DNA from: an uncultured Clostridia bacterium
GTDB lineage: Bacteria > Bacillota > Clostridia > TANB77 > CAG-508
Assembly (NCBI GenBank): GCA_944386325.1
Contig: CALXAP010000019.1
Span: forward strand, 1-39,981
Length of the DNA: 39,981 nt
Reading direction: 5' to 3'
Below are positions 18,001 through 25,716 of the stretch, piece after piece. Position 1 is the first letter of the stretch; each line of letters starts with the position of its first letter. A program made the position numbers and the translations under genes. Below the pieces are notes generated by a model. That model saw only the letters and a program-made list of their open reading frames with translations, was not told the origin of the DNA and ran no database searches.

Positions 18001-18467
18001 TTGTAAAATATGCTGGTATAATAACACAAGTAAAGAAAAAATATACTAAAAATAATACAATAATGGCATTTGTTACAATAGAGGATTTGTATGGAACATG
18101 TGAAATAATTGTATTTGATAGTTGCTATTCAAAGTGTTCTAATATATTATTAGTTGATAATATAGTACTAGTAGATGGAAAATTAAGTGTTAGAGAAGAT
18201 GAAAATGCTAAAATAGTAGCAAGAGATATTACTGAATTAAAAGAGAATCATTCTAAGAATTTAGTAATAAATATAACTAATTTAGATGATGAGCAAAAAA
18301 ATAAATTAAGAGGAATTTTAAGATTTTTTAATGGTGAAAAAAATAATATTGCAGTAGATATAATTAATGGAAATGATATAAGTGGTGCTGGCAGTATTTA
18401 TATAACTGATGAGATTATTAAAGAATTTAAAGAAATAGTTGGAGATAATATAGAGTTAAGGAAATAA
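15018..18467 (+). CDS. dnaE: DNA polymerase III subunit alpha (DnaE)
   Basis: Replicative C-family polymerase, 1149 residues. The PHP domain opens with HLHVHSEYSLLDG (about 6-18) and contains ITDHGVMYG. The polymerase palm shows GPGRGSGAGS and the catalytic PDFDIDFCYERR (about 397). FNKSHAAAYAVVSY and YRPGPMDQIPRYI are typical family segments, and an OB-fold (YAGIITQVKKKYTKNNTIMAFVTIED) lies near the C-terminus. No exonuclease insertion, so it is DnaE and not PolC. The start is ATG 15018: the ATG at 15006 overlaps the GGAGG site. No in-frame CGG codon despite the length. birA follows after 2 nt. Confidence 0.96.
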   Translation: MENFVHLHVHSEYSLLDGANRIKDLPKRAKELGMDSIAITDHGVMYGVVDFYKECKKNGVKPIIGCEVYVAPRSRFDKEPNIDNNYSHLILLAKNNVGYKNLIKIVSIGFIDGFYYKPRVDLETLEKYSEGIICLSACLAGSINKAILSDNIEKAKEIAKWHNNVFKDGYYLELQYNGLREQAIVNQKLIQISRELNIPLVATNDAHYLKREDAYNHEVLLCIQTGKKMNDEDRMRFETDEFYIKSPEEMYEHFKNVPEAISNTVKIANECNVEFEFGVTKLPNYEVPKEYATHADYFKKLCYEGLVNRYGENPSEDIKNRLKYEISVIEKMGYVDYYLIVWDFINYAKSQGIAVGPGRGSGAGSIAAYVIGITDIDPIKYNLLFERFLNPERISMPDFDIDFCYERRQEVIDYVARKYGEDHVAQIITFGTMSARMVIRDVGRALDVPYAEVDKLAKMIPFELHITINKALEQNRELKQTYETNEEVRKLIDISMALEGLPRQASTHACGVVITRDPVDTYVPLYVRDGAISTQFIMTTLEELGLLKMDFLGLRTLTVIEDAKKLVKENRNIDVEFDPEMNDPKVYKLWCEGKTSGVFQFESAGMTNFMKELKPDSLEDIIAGVSLYRPGPMDQIPRYIANKKDPEHAVYTHPSLEPILKVTYGCMVYQEQVMQIVRDLAGYSLGRADLVRRAMGKKKLDVMAKERQYFIYGQTDENGNVIIPGCIRNGIDEESANKIFDEMAEFAKYAFNKSHAAAYAVVSYRTAFLKAYYPEEFMAATLNSFLGNLDKVPEYIDECKRLNIEILKPCINKSYTKFSVDNKKIRFGLGSIKNVGIAAVDAIVEEREKNGIYKDFTDFCERIQNESVNKKCIESLIKAGAFDEFKQTRSTLLASYEGIIETISSSQKKSIEGQVTMFDFGQEDSKLQEIKYNYIVLPEMPERELLKNEKEMLGIYITGHPLEKIRNIIERNTNINNLIINKMVEENDFSKDNTFVKYAGIITQVKKKYTKNNTIMAFVTIEDLYGTCEIIVFDSCYSKCSNILLVDNIVLVDGKLSVREDENAKIVARDITELKENHSKNLVINITNLDDEQKNKLRGILRFFNGEKNNIAVDIINGNDISGAGSIYITDEIIKEFKEIVGDNIELRK

Positions 18468-18469
18468 AG

Positions 18470-19049
18470 ATGGAAGTATTAGAAATTAAAAATAATAAAA
18501 AATATATAATAGGAAATGAAATATTAATATATAATGAAATTGATTCTACTCAAGAAGAGGCAAAGAGAATAATAAAAAATATAAAAGATGGAACTGTAAT
18601 AATAGCTAATAATCAAACAAATGGGCAGGGAACGCATGGTAGAAAATGGTACACAGAAAAAAATAGTAATATAATTATGTCTATAGTACTTTTTCCAAAT
18701 GTTGAAGTGAAAAAATTAAAAAATATTACTTTAGATATAGCAAAAATTATATTAGATACAATATATGAACTATATAATTATAAATTAGATATATCATATC
18801 CAAATGATATAGTGTTAAATGGAAAGAAAATGGGAGGAATATTAACAAATATATCAACTCAAGGGCGGTATAGCAAAAGATATAATTATAGGTATTGGTT
18901 TAAATATAAATCAAATAGAGTTTCCAGAAGAAATTGTAAATATAGCTACTTCATTAAGAAAAGAGTATAACATTATATTTGATAAGGAAAAAATAATAGA
19001 AAAAATTTGTATAAATTTAGATGATTTGTATAAAAAAATAAAAAATTAA
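18470..19049 (+). CDS. birA: Biotin--protein ligase, +1 frameshift at an in-frame CGG
   Basis: Attaches biotin to the carboxyl carrier protein of biotin-dependent carboxylases. Frame 0 gives EIDSTQEEAKR, ANNQTNGQGTHGRKW (biotinyl-AMP loop) and YPNDIVLNGKKMGGILTNIS, then diverges from the family at CGG (18866-18868). Omitting the C at 18866 moves to the +1 frame and restores GGIAKDIIIGIGLNIN, the conserved GIGINVN region, and continues to TAA at 19047-19049. The joined product has about 192 residues, with no N-terminal HTH and no C-terminal SH3-like domain, so it is short even after correction. Unshifted translation would run to 18970 with a nonsense tail. A standard annotation would call it a pseudogene. 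It begins 2 nt after dnaE. Confidence 0.8.
18863..18870 (+). other. CGG-associated +1 frameshift site in birA
   Basis: Frame 0 reads GGG CGG TAT; the conserved frame reads GGG, skip C, GGT ATA. The quadruplet is CGGT. An AAGGG lies immediately upstream, but no stop codon and no prfB-like signal is present. Confidence 0.7.
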
Positions 19050-19074
19050 AAAAATTTTTTGTTTTCGACAAGAA

Positions 19075-19102
19075 ATGACAAACAAAGTAAAAAAAATATG
19101 AT
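19075..19102 (+). promoter_or_regulatory. Candidate promoter of the small exported protein gene
   Basis: ATGACA (19075-19080), 16-nt spacer, TATGAT (19097-19102), followed by a short leader and AAAAGGAG before the ATG at 19162. Confidence 0.5.
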
Positions 19103-19161
19103 ATTATATTCACCCGGCAGATGTTTCTGTTATAAATATTATTAAAAGGAGTGAATTTAAT

Positions 19162-19356
19162 ATGTATTCTGAAAAAAGAAAAAATAGAATTATAGCTATT
19201 TCAATATTTTTGATTTTAATCATAATGTTTTGGGCAAATGTTGTATTTTCTAATGAATATAAAATTAATAATCCTTTTTTAGGAAGTAGTGATACTGTTG
19301 ATACAGCAAATCCAAAAAATAATATTTATGGTTTAAATCTAGGTTTTTTAATGTAA
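19162..19356 (+). CDS. Small exported or membrane-anchored peptide, unknown function
   Basis: 64 residues: basic start MYSEKRKNR, a hydrophobic segment IIAISIFLILIIMFWANVVF (about 10-29), and a polar tail of 34 residues ending GLNLGFLM. Either a cleaved secreted peptide (VFS-N) or a single-pass membrane protein. It has AAAAGGAG 7 nt before ATG, its own promoter and a strong terminator, which supports a real gene. No family recognised. Confidence 0.6.
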   Translation: MYSEKRKNRIIAISIFLILIIMFWANVVFSNEYKINNPFLGSSDTVDTANPKNNIYGLNLGFLM

Positions 19357-19407
19357 CATATATATTTAAAATTGTTACTATAATATAAAAGATGAGTTTT
19401 ATATAAA

Positions 19408-19449
19408 AAGAATAGGATTAACATTTTATTTAATCACTATTCTTTTTTA
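19408..19449 (+). terminator. Intrinsic terminator
   Basis: Long stem AGAATAG-GATTAA (19409-19421) paired with TTAATC-A-CTATTCT (19430-19442), one bulge, followed by a T-run. Confidence 0.88.
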
Positions 19450-19552
19450 AAATATTTTAACAAATTTTTAATTTATCAAAACAGAATATGCTAGTTAATT
19501 TTATTGGTATAATTTGTGTATGAAAATAAATTTATAAAGGAATGGTGCTTAA

Positions 19553-20467
19553 ATGGATAATAATAAATTAGAAACAATTTCAAAACTTTTTGAAAATAAT
19601 GAGATAAGAAGTGTTTGGGATAGTGAAAAAGAAGAATATTATTTTAGTGTAGTAGATGTCGTTGGAGCATTAACAAAAAGTGATAGAGCGAGAAAATACT
19701 GGAATGATTTAAAAATAAAGTTGAGTAAAGAAGGTAGTCAGTTGTCCGAAAAAATCGGACAACTGAAATTAAAATCAAAAGATGGAAAATTTTACAATAC
19801 AGATGTGTTAGACACAAATGGAATATTAAGACTAATTGAATCAATTCCAAGTCCAAAAGCAGAGCCATTTAAACTTTGGCTTGCAAAAATGGGAAAAGAA
19901 AGAATTGATGAAGTTTTTGACCCAGAAATTGCTATTAATCGTGCTGTTGATTATTATAGAGCCAAGGGATATGATGATAAATGGATTAAAGCAAGATTAA
20001 CAGGAGTTGTAGATAGACGAAAATTAACAGATGTATGGAAAGAAAATGGAATAACAAAAGATTATGAGTATGGAATTCTCACAAATGAGATATATCAAGA
20101 GTGGTCTGGAATGAAAGCCTCTCAATACAAAGAATATAAAGGTATTAGAAAAGAATCATTAAGAGATAATATGACAGATATAGAAGTAGCATTAACAGAT
20201 TTAGGAGAAATTGCAACGAGAGAACTTGTAAAAGAACATAAACCTTATGGTTTAAAAGAAAATAGAGAAATGGCAAAACGTGGTGGAAGAATTGCGAGAA
20301 ATACGCGTGATGACTTGGAAAAAGAGTTAGGAAGAACAGTAATTACAAAACAAAATGCATTAAATTATAAGTATATAGATGATAATAAATTAGATAAAGA
20401 TAAACAATTAAATGATAAATCAAAAAAATTAAAAGCTAATAATAGTACAGAAGAAAATTATGAATAA
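19553..20467 (+). CDS. BRO-N domain protein (phage antirepressor / DinD-like family)
   Basis: 304 residues. The N-terminal BRO-N domain (about 10-120) contains IRSVWDSEKEEYYFSVVDVVGAL, RKYWNDLK and the family segment IPSPKAEPFKLWLAK; the rest is a conserved helical C-terminal half (DRRKLTDVWKENGI..YGILTNEIY) with a charged Lys/Asp/Asn-rich tail. Relatives are phage antirepressors or stand-alone chromosomal genes such as DNA-damage-inducible DinD; the molecular role is not established. No phage genes surround it. Ribosome site AAAGGAATGG before the ATG. A perfect 12-bp inverted repeat lies within the coding sequence at 19738-19766. Confidence 0.88.
   Translation: MDNNKLETISKLFENNEIRSVWDSEKEEYYFSVVDVVGALTKSDRARKYWNDLKIKLSKEGSQLSEKIGQLKLKSKDGKFYNTDVLDTNGILRLIESIPSPKAEPFKLWLAKMGKERIDEVFDPEIAINRAVDYYRAKGYDDKWIKARLTGVVDRRKLTDVWKENGITKDYEYGILTNEIYQEWSGMKASQYKEYKGIRKESLRDNMTDIEVALTDLGEIATRELVKEHKPYGLKENREMAKRGGRIARNTRDDLEKELGRTVITKQNALNYKYIDDNKLDKDKQLNDKSKKLKANNSTEENYE
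19738..19766. repeat. Perfect 12-bp inverted repeat inside the BRO-N gene
   Basis: TCAGTTGTCCGA (19738-19749), AAAAA, TCGGACAACTGA (19755-19766). It encodes SQLSEKIGQL, a stretch that I recall as conserved in relatives, so the repeat may be partly imposed by protein sequence. Confidence 0.75.
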
Positions 20468-20532
20468 ACCTATTATTTGAATTTTAACAAAAAATTATGT
20501 CATTTATATATCAATAAAATATTTTAATGTTT

Positions 20533-21423
20533 CTATACAACAAAGTTAAACCCTTTATAATCAACAGGTATTTCGAAAATTTTACCATTTAAATAATTCA
20601 AGATTTTTGCATCATTTGTAAAATCAAATTTAATTTTGTAGCTAGTTAAAAGTTGGTGTTTTTCTTTAAATTTTTTATTTATAGAATTAATACCATATTT
20701 TCCATCTCCAAGTATAGGAAGACCAATGTGGGCAAGATGTGCACGAATTTGATGTGTTCTTCCAGTTCCTATTTCTATATCTAATAATGATAAATGTAGA
20801 GATTTATTAATACCTAAAACTTTATAAGATGTAGAAATTTTTTTATATCCTTTTTTAAAAGTATCACTAATATAAACAAGTGATTTTTTATTATCTTTAA
20901 AAAGATATGCTTGCATTTGTAAAGTATTTACTTTAGGTATTCCATAAACTACTGCTTTATAATATTTTTTAATTTCTCGATTTTTAAATTTAGCTAGTAA
21001 TATTTCTAGTACTTCATTATTTTTGGCATATATTATTAAACCAGAAGTATTTCTATCTAACCTGTGGCATGGGTTAGCATTAGGGTAATAATTATTAACA
21101 ATATCTGAAAAAGATATTATTGATGAACTATCTTTTAAAACAGATATACCAGCAGGTTTGCTTAATATAATTATGTTTTTATCTTCATATACTATATCTA
21201 AATTAAATTTTTTACCATATAGAATATCATCTGAAATATAAATAGTTATATTATCATTCTTTTTTACAAAAATATTAGATGATATTCTTTTACCATTTAC
21301 AAGTATATCTTTTTTTCTTAAAGCTTTATATAAAAAAGGATAAGGTAAATTTGGAAATTCATTAAGTATAAAATTAACTATTTTTTTATTATTATATTTT
21401 TCATTAACAACAATATTTCTCAT
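20533..21423 (-). CDS. RluA-family 23S rRNA pseudouridine synthase
   Basis: Isomerises specific uridines in RNA. 296 residues: an N-terminal S4-like RNA-binding domain (FLYKALRKKDILVNGKR, about 30-46) and the RluA catalytic domain with HRLDRNTSGL (catalytic Asp123), IVYEDKNIIILSKPAGI before it, and GRTHQIRAHLAHIGLPILGDGKYG after it. Substrate position cannot be fixed; RluC/RluD-like enzymes are closest in layout. No strong ribosome site precedes the ATG. The gene is downstream of the SDR gene on the same strand, 53 nt away. Confidence 0.93.
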   Translation of the reverse strand: MRNIVVNEKYNNKKIVNFILNEFPNLPYPFLYKALRKKDILVNGKRISSNIFVKKNDNITIYISDDILYGKKFNLDIVYEDKNIIILSKPAGISVLKDSSSIISFSDIVNNYYPNANPCHRLDRNTSGLIIYAKNNEVLEILLAKFKNREIKKYYKAVVYGIPKVNTLQMQAYLFKDNKKSLVYISDTFKKGYKKISTSYKVLGINKSLHLSLLDIEIGTGRTHQIRAHLAHIGLPILGDGKYGINSINKKFKEKHQLLTSYKIKFDFTNDAKILNYLNGKIFEIPVDYKGFNFVV

Positions 21424-21476
21424 AATGCAATATTATAATAATATTTTGTCGAATTTTCAACATATTCAAAGATAAA

Positions 21477-22382
21477 TTATACTATAGTTCCACCATTTAC
21501 ATGTATAATTTGCCCTGTTACATATCTTGAATCATCAGATGCAAGATATAAATATGCAGGTGCAAGTTCAAATGGTTGACCAGCACGTTTCAGTGGTACA
21601 TCTGTTCCAAAAATCTCTACTTCTTGCTCATTAAAAGAAGATGGAATAAGAGGAGTCCATATTGGTCCAGGTGCAACTGCATTAACTCTAATTTTATCAT
21701 CTGCAAGTGATAGAGCAAGTGATTTAGTAAATACAGTTATAGCTCCTTTTGTTGCAGAATAATCAATTAAATTTTTCTTTCCATCAAAAGCAGTAATAGA
21801 TGTTGTATTTATTATACTACTATGTGCATCTAAATATGGTAATATTGCTTTAGTAAGATAAAAGAAAGTAAATATATTTGTTTCAAATGTATCTTTTAAT
21901 TGTTGACTTGAGATGTCTAAAATGCTATTTTGAGGGAATTGAACTCCACAATTATTTATTAAAACATCTATTTTACCAAAGCATTTTATTGTAGTTTCAG
22001 CAATGTATGTTGAAAGAGTTTCATCACGTAAATCGCCAGGAATTAAAATACATTGCCCTCCATAACTTTCTACTATTTGTTTAGTATAATTTGCATCTTC
22101 GTGTTCATTAAGGTAATTTATTACTATATTTGCTCCTTCTTTAGCAAAAAGTACACTAATAGCTCTACCAATTCCACTATCACCACCAGAAATAACAACG
22201 ACTTTATCTTTTAGTTTACCACTTGGAATATAATTAATATTATCAAAAATAGGATATGGTTCCATTTTATATTCAAGTCCAGGTTGAATATCTTGATGTT
22301 GTGCAGGAAATGTAATAGGAGTTTTAGGATTTTCATCTTTATATCCTAAATATGGTATAAATGGGTAGTTGTTATAAGACAT
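21477..22382 (-). CDS. SDR-family oxidoreductase (general stress protein 39-like)
   Basis: 301 residues of the classical short-chain dehydrogenase fold with the N-terminal extension of the YdaD/YhdF group (PFIPYLG..TFPAQHQDIQPG). NAD(P) binding: VVISGGDSGIGRAI; NNCGVQ follows; catalytic Ser and Tyr-x-x-x-Lys in INTTSITAFDG and DYSATKGA; C-terminal YVTGQIIHVNGG. Relatives are stress-induced dehydrogenases with unclear substrates. The start is ATG 22382 with AGGAGAG upstream; a longer reading to 22463 would translate through that site. The ribosome site is the 3' arm of a perfect 10-bp hairpin, suggesting translational control. Confidence 0.93.
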   Translation of the reverse strand: MSYNNYPFIPYLGYKDENPKTPITFPAQHQDIQPGLEYKMEPYPIFDNINYIPSGKLKDKVVVISGGDSGIGRAISVLFAKEGANIVINYLNEHEDANYTKQIVESYGGQCILIPGDLRDETLSTYIAETTIKCFGKIDVLINNCGVQFPQNSILDISSQQLKDTFETNIFTFFYLTKAILPYLDAHSSIINTTSITAFDGKKNLIDYSATKGAITVFTKSLALSLADDKIRVNAVAPGPIWTPLIPSSFNEQEVEIFGTDVPLKRAGQPFELAPAYLYLASDDSRYVTGQIIHVNGGTIV

Positions 22383-22392
22383 AATAAAAACA

Positions 22393-22438
22393 CTCTCCTT
22401 ATATTTTTTCGTAATAATATTATATGCAATAAGGAGAG
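22393..22438 (-). promoter_or_regulatory. Hairpin sequestering the SDR ribosome site
   Basis: In the minus-strand transcript CTCTCCTTAT (22438-22429) pairs perfectly with ATAAGGAGAG (22402-22393) across a 26-nt A+U-rich loop. The 3' arm contains the whole Shine-Dalgarno sequence. A thermometer-like or trans-acting switch is possible. Confidence 0.6.
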
Positions 22439-22480
22439 ATTTATTACATTTTATTAGGTACAATAAGAAATCAAAAAGCC

Positions 22481-24814
22481 TTATAGTTCAACAACAGTAA
22501 CTCCATTTTCGCCTTCACCATATAATCCAAGCCTAAAAGATTTAACCCTTTTATTAGATTTTAAATAGTTGTGAATTCCATTTCTTAATTTACCAGTTCC
22601 TTTACCATGTACTATCCTAATTGTATTTATTTTAGCAAGAAGTGCATCATCTATATATTTATCAATTATAAACAATGCTTCATCAACATTAAGACCTATA
22701 ACATTTAATTCTGGATTAAAATTAATAGATTTATTAATAGAATTATATTTTTTGGAAATATTGTTTTCTTTATTACCTTTAGATTTAGAATAAGATAAAT
22801 CTGATATTTTAACATTCATTTTCATATTTCCAATTTGTATTGAAACCATATTAGAATTATTAGGTAAACTTAATATAGTAGCATCTTGATTTAAAGTATC
22901 TACATGTACATTTAAACCTATATATATATCTTCTTTTTTTATTTTATTAGATGAATTTACATTATTATCTTCAATAGATACACTAAATTTTTTTATTTTA
23001 TCATTTAGTTCATTTCGTATAATAGAAGCAGATTTTGAATCTTCTATTTTTTTAATTAAATTGTTTGCAGAATCTTTTGCGTCTAATAAAATATTTCTTG
23101 CTTCAATTTTAGCATTATTTATGATTTCGAGTTTTGTTTTAGATATACTCTCTTTTTGGTCTTCAAGTGATTTTTTTATATTATTTATTTCTAAAAGTTT
23201 ATTATCAATTTCTTTTTTTTCTTTTTCAATTGATATTTTATTATCGTAAATATTTTTTAGTAATTCTTCTATATTAATATTGTCAGAATTTATTTTAGAA
23301 TTTGCATTATCTAAAATTTTTTGTTTTAATCCTAATTTTTTACTAATTGCAAATGCCATACTTTTTCCTGGAACACCAATTAATAAATTATAAGTAGGAG
23401 ATAGGGTATTTAAATCAAATTCACAACTTGCATTTTCAAAACCTTGTGTTATAAGTGCATAATTTTTAACTTCTGGATAATGAGTTGTTGCTATTGTTAA
23501 AATATTTAAAGAATGTAAATATTCTAAAATACTAACAGCAAGACTAGAACCTTCTATAGGATCTGTTCCAGAGCCGAGTTCATCGACAAGCACAAGGCTA
23601 TTAGAACTTGCGTTATTAATAATTTGAATAATATTTGACATGTGAGATGAAAATGTACTAAGAGATTCACTTATACTTTGATCATCACCAATATCAGCGT
23701 AAATATTATCAAATACATATATACTGCTATTTTCATCAGCAGGTATATATAATCCACAAATTGCCATTAATACAAGCAAACCAACTGTTTTTAATGTAAC
23801 AGTTTTACCTCCAGTATTTGGTCCAGTAATTACAAGAGTAGAAAATGAATTACCAATATTAATATTTATAGGAACAACTTTTGATTTATTAATTAAAGGA
23901 TGCCTTGCTTGTTTCAAATTTATACATTTTTTATTATTAAGTATTGGCTCTGTAGCATCCATTTGTATAGCATATTTTGCTCTGGCAAATGCGAAATCTA
24001 TTTTAGCAATATTATAAACTGTACTAGATAACATATTTGTAATATCATAAAACAAACTAGACAAATTATTTAAAATATTTTCAATTTCTATATTTTCTTC
24101 TATTTTTAGTGAATTTAAATTATTGTTAAGCTCAAATATACTTAAAGGTTCAATAAAAATTGTAGAGCCACTAGAAGATATATCGTGTATAAACCCCTTC
24201 ACAGTACCTTTAAATTCTTGCTTTATAGGTATAACAAATCTATTATTTCTAATAGTAATAATAGGTTCTTGCACATATTTTTGGTTTAGCATTGAAGTAA
24301 GGGATTCTCTTATTGCATTTTCTGTACTTTTTTGTTTGGTTCTTATAGAATATAGTTTGCTTGATGCTCTATCATCAATATGATTTTCATCTATAATAGA
24401 TGAAAATATTTTATCTTCTATATTTTTATTGGAATAAAGATTACTAAAATATTTTTGAAGAATTTCAAATTGAGAATTATCTATATCGTTTGTATTAAAA
24501 TATTTTTTTAATTCTCTTGAAATTTTTAATATATGTGCAAGTTCTAATAAATGAGTAGTATTTAGAGTACCTGAGCTATTTAATATTTTTAGATGTGTTG
24601 TAATATCAGAAATATCTACAATAGGAGGAGTAGACTTTCTATGTTTTATAATAACAGCTTCAGTTGTTTCATTTAGTAATTCTTGTACAATTTTTTTATC
24701 AAAAATAGGAGAAATGTTTAAACAGTACTCTTTACCAATTTTTGTAACAGCATAATTACTTAAATCTTTTAATATTTCATTAAATTCTAATTTATTTAAA
24801 AATTTTGTATCCAT
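22481..24814 (-). CDS. mutS2: Endonuclease MutS2
   Basis: 777 residues. MutS-like core and clamp, then the ATPase: VITGPNTGGKT (about 330), DIGDDQSISESLSTFSSHM, LVDELGSGTDP, and TTHYPEVKNYA. A coiled-coil stretch (about 510-600) leads to the C-terminal Smr domain with IRIVHGKGTGKLR. MutS2 suppresses homologous recombination and in some species rescues collided ribosomes. The Smr LDLRG motif reads LNVIG here, so the nuclease role is doubtful. The start is ATG 24814, because the ATG at 24826 overlaps GGAGGT. 98 nt separate its stop from the SDR start. Confidence 0.95.
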   Translation of the reverse strand: MDTKFLNKLEFNEILKDLSNYAVTKIGKEYCLNISPIFDKKIVQELLNETTEAVIIKHRKSTPPIVDISDITTHLKILNSSGTLNTTHLLELAHILKISRELKKYFNTNDIDNSQFEILQKYFSNLYSNKNIEDKIFSSIIDENHIDDRASSKLYSIRTKQKSTENAIRESLTSMLNQKYVQEPIITIRNNRFVIPIKQEFKGTVKGFIHDISSSGSTIFIEPLSIFELNNNLNSLKIEENIEIENILNNLSSLFYDITNMLSSTVYNIAKIDFAFARAKYAIQMDATEPILNNKKCINLKQARHPLINKSKVVPININIGNSFSTLVITGPNTGGKTVTLKTVGLLVLMAICGLYIPADENSSIYVFDNIYADIGDDQSISESLSTFSSHMSNIIQIINNASSNSLVLVDELGSGTDPIEGSSLAVSILEYLHSLNILTIATTHYPEVKNYALITQGFENASCEFDLNTLSPTYNLLIGVPGKSMAFAISKKLGLKQKILDNANSKINSDNINIEELLKNIYDNKISIEKEKKEIDNKLLEINNIKKSLEDQKESISKTKLEIINNAKIEARNILLDAKDSANNLIKKIEDSKSASIIRNELNDKIKKFSVSIEDNNVNSSNKIKKEDIYIGLNVHVDTLNQDATILSLPNNSNMVSIQIGNMKMNVKISDLSYSKSKGNKENNISKKYNSINKSINFNPELNVIGLNVDEALFIIDKYIDDALLAKINTIRIVHGKGTGKLRNGIHNYLKSNKRVKSFRLGLYGEGENGVTVVEL

Positions 24815-24880
24815 TTTGACCTCCATATTAAATCTATAATATTATATGTTAATAACCCAAATCATGCAAGAAGAATAAAT

Positions 24881-24925
24881 GCTATAAAATAAAAGGCGAA
24901 ATTAATTCGCCTTTTATTCTATAGC
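24881..24925 (-). terminator. Intrinsic terminator of the nucleotidyltransferase gene
   Basis: ATAAAAGGCGAA (24889 on) and TTCGCCTTTTAT form a strong stem around ATTAA; outer bases GCTATA/TATAGC extend it. The stop codon of the minus-strand gene lies in the outer stem. Confidence 0.85.
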
Positions 24926-25545
24926 AGTGAATGGACTAACATTTTAATCCATTCAGGAAGGTCTTGCTTTAAGCAATCTTCCAATATTTTAGGATTTTTA
25001 ATCCCTTCTTGTTTTAGGTAATTATAAATAATTACCCTTTTATAGCGTCTTCTCGGTTGCCATCCTTCCATCATACTATACAGTATGAGTTGAATCTCAA
25101 GTGGAAGAAGAGGAATATTTAAATATTCCGACTCTAATGTTTCTAATGGGATGCATGATAAATCACAATAATATGATTTATCAAAAGTATTAATTCGGAA
25201 TCCAGCTATAAAATCAATGTGAATCGAATCTAACACATAGTGTAAATAGATATCAGATTCACAAAAACCGTTTCCCCCAGTACCAACTAATTTACCACCA
25301 AGATTTTGCATTATTTCTGATATTTTATCAGAATCTTTTTTATCAAAAATAATGTCAAAATCGTTGAAATCATCAACAATCCCCCTGAAAAATAAATTAG
25401 ATGAACAACCTAAAGCATAATTTACATTATACTTTTTAAATTGGTTTATTATTTGAAAAAACACATTCCGTCTATCTTCAAAATAATTACCATAAAAATC
25501 CAGAATATTGGAATTAGATTGATTTTTGTAATTAATAAATTGCAT
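24919..25545 (-). CDS. Nucleotidyltransferase-fold protein, foreign-looking
   Basis: 208 residues. The segment YALGCSSNLFFRG (about 44-55) followed by DDFNDFDIIFD (Asp62, Asp64) has the GS...DxD pattern of small pol-beta-type nucleotidyltransferases; SIHIDFIAGFR could supply the third acidic residue. Relatives include aminoglycoside or lincosamide nucleotidyltransferases and antitoxin-like MNT proteins, but no closer assignment is justified. The C-terminal half is helical (LPLEIQLILYSMMEGW..RRRYKRV). Codon use differs from neighbours: CGC, CTG, TCC and an in-frame CGG at codon 26 (25468-25470). GGGAGGTC ribosome site 7 nt before ATG. Monocistronic with its own terminator; probably acquired. 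Confidence 0.7.
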   Translation of the reverse strand: MQFINYKNQSNSNILDFYGNYFEDRRNVFFQIINQFKKYNVNYALGCSSNLFFRGIVDDFNDFDIIFDKKDSDKISEIMQNLGGKLVGTGGNGFCESDIYLHYVLDSIHIDFIAGFRINTFDKSYYCDLSCIPLETLESEYLNIPLLPLEIQLILYSMMEGWQPRRRYKRVIIYNYLKQEGIKNPKILEDCLKQDLPEWIKMLVHSLL

Positions 25546-25716
25546 AAAATTGACCTCCCTTAAGTTGTAAATATGCTATAAATATATAGTAACATTTTAA
25601 TAATATTATGTCAATCAGCAAGTGAATTTCCTGTAAAATTTCTTTTCAAATATAGAACTTTTGTTAAGATTATGATAATATATAAGAATAAAAAAATTAC
25701 TGTTATGGGGGAAAAA

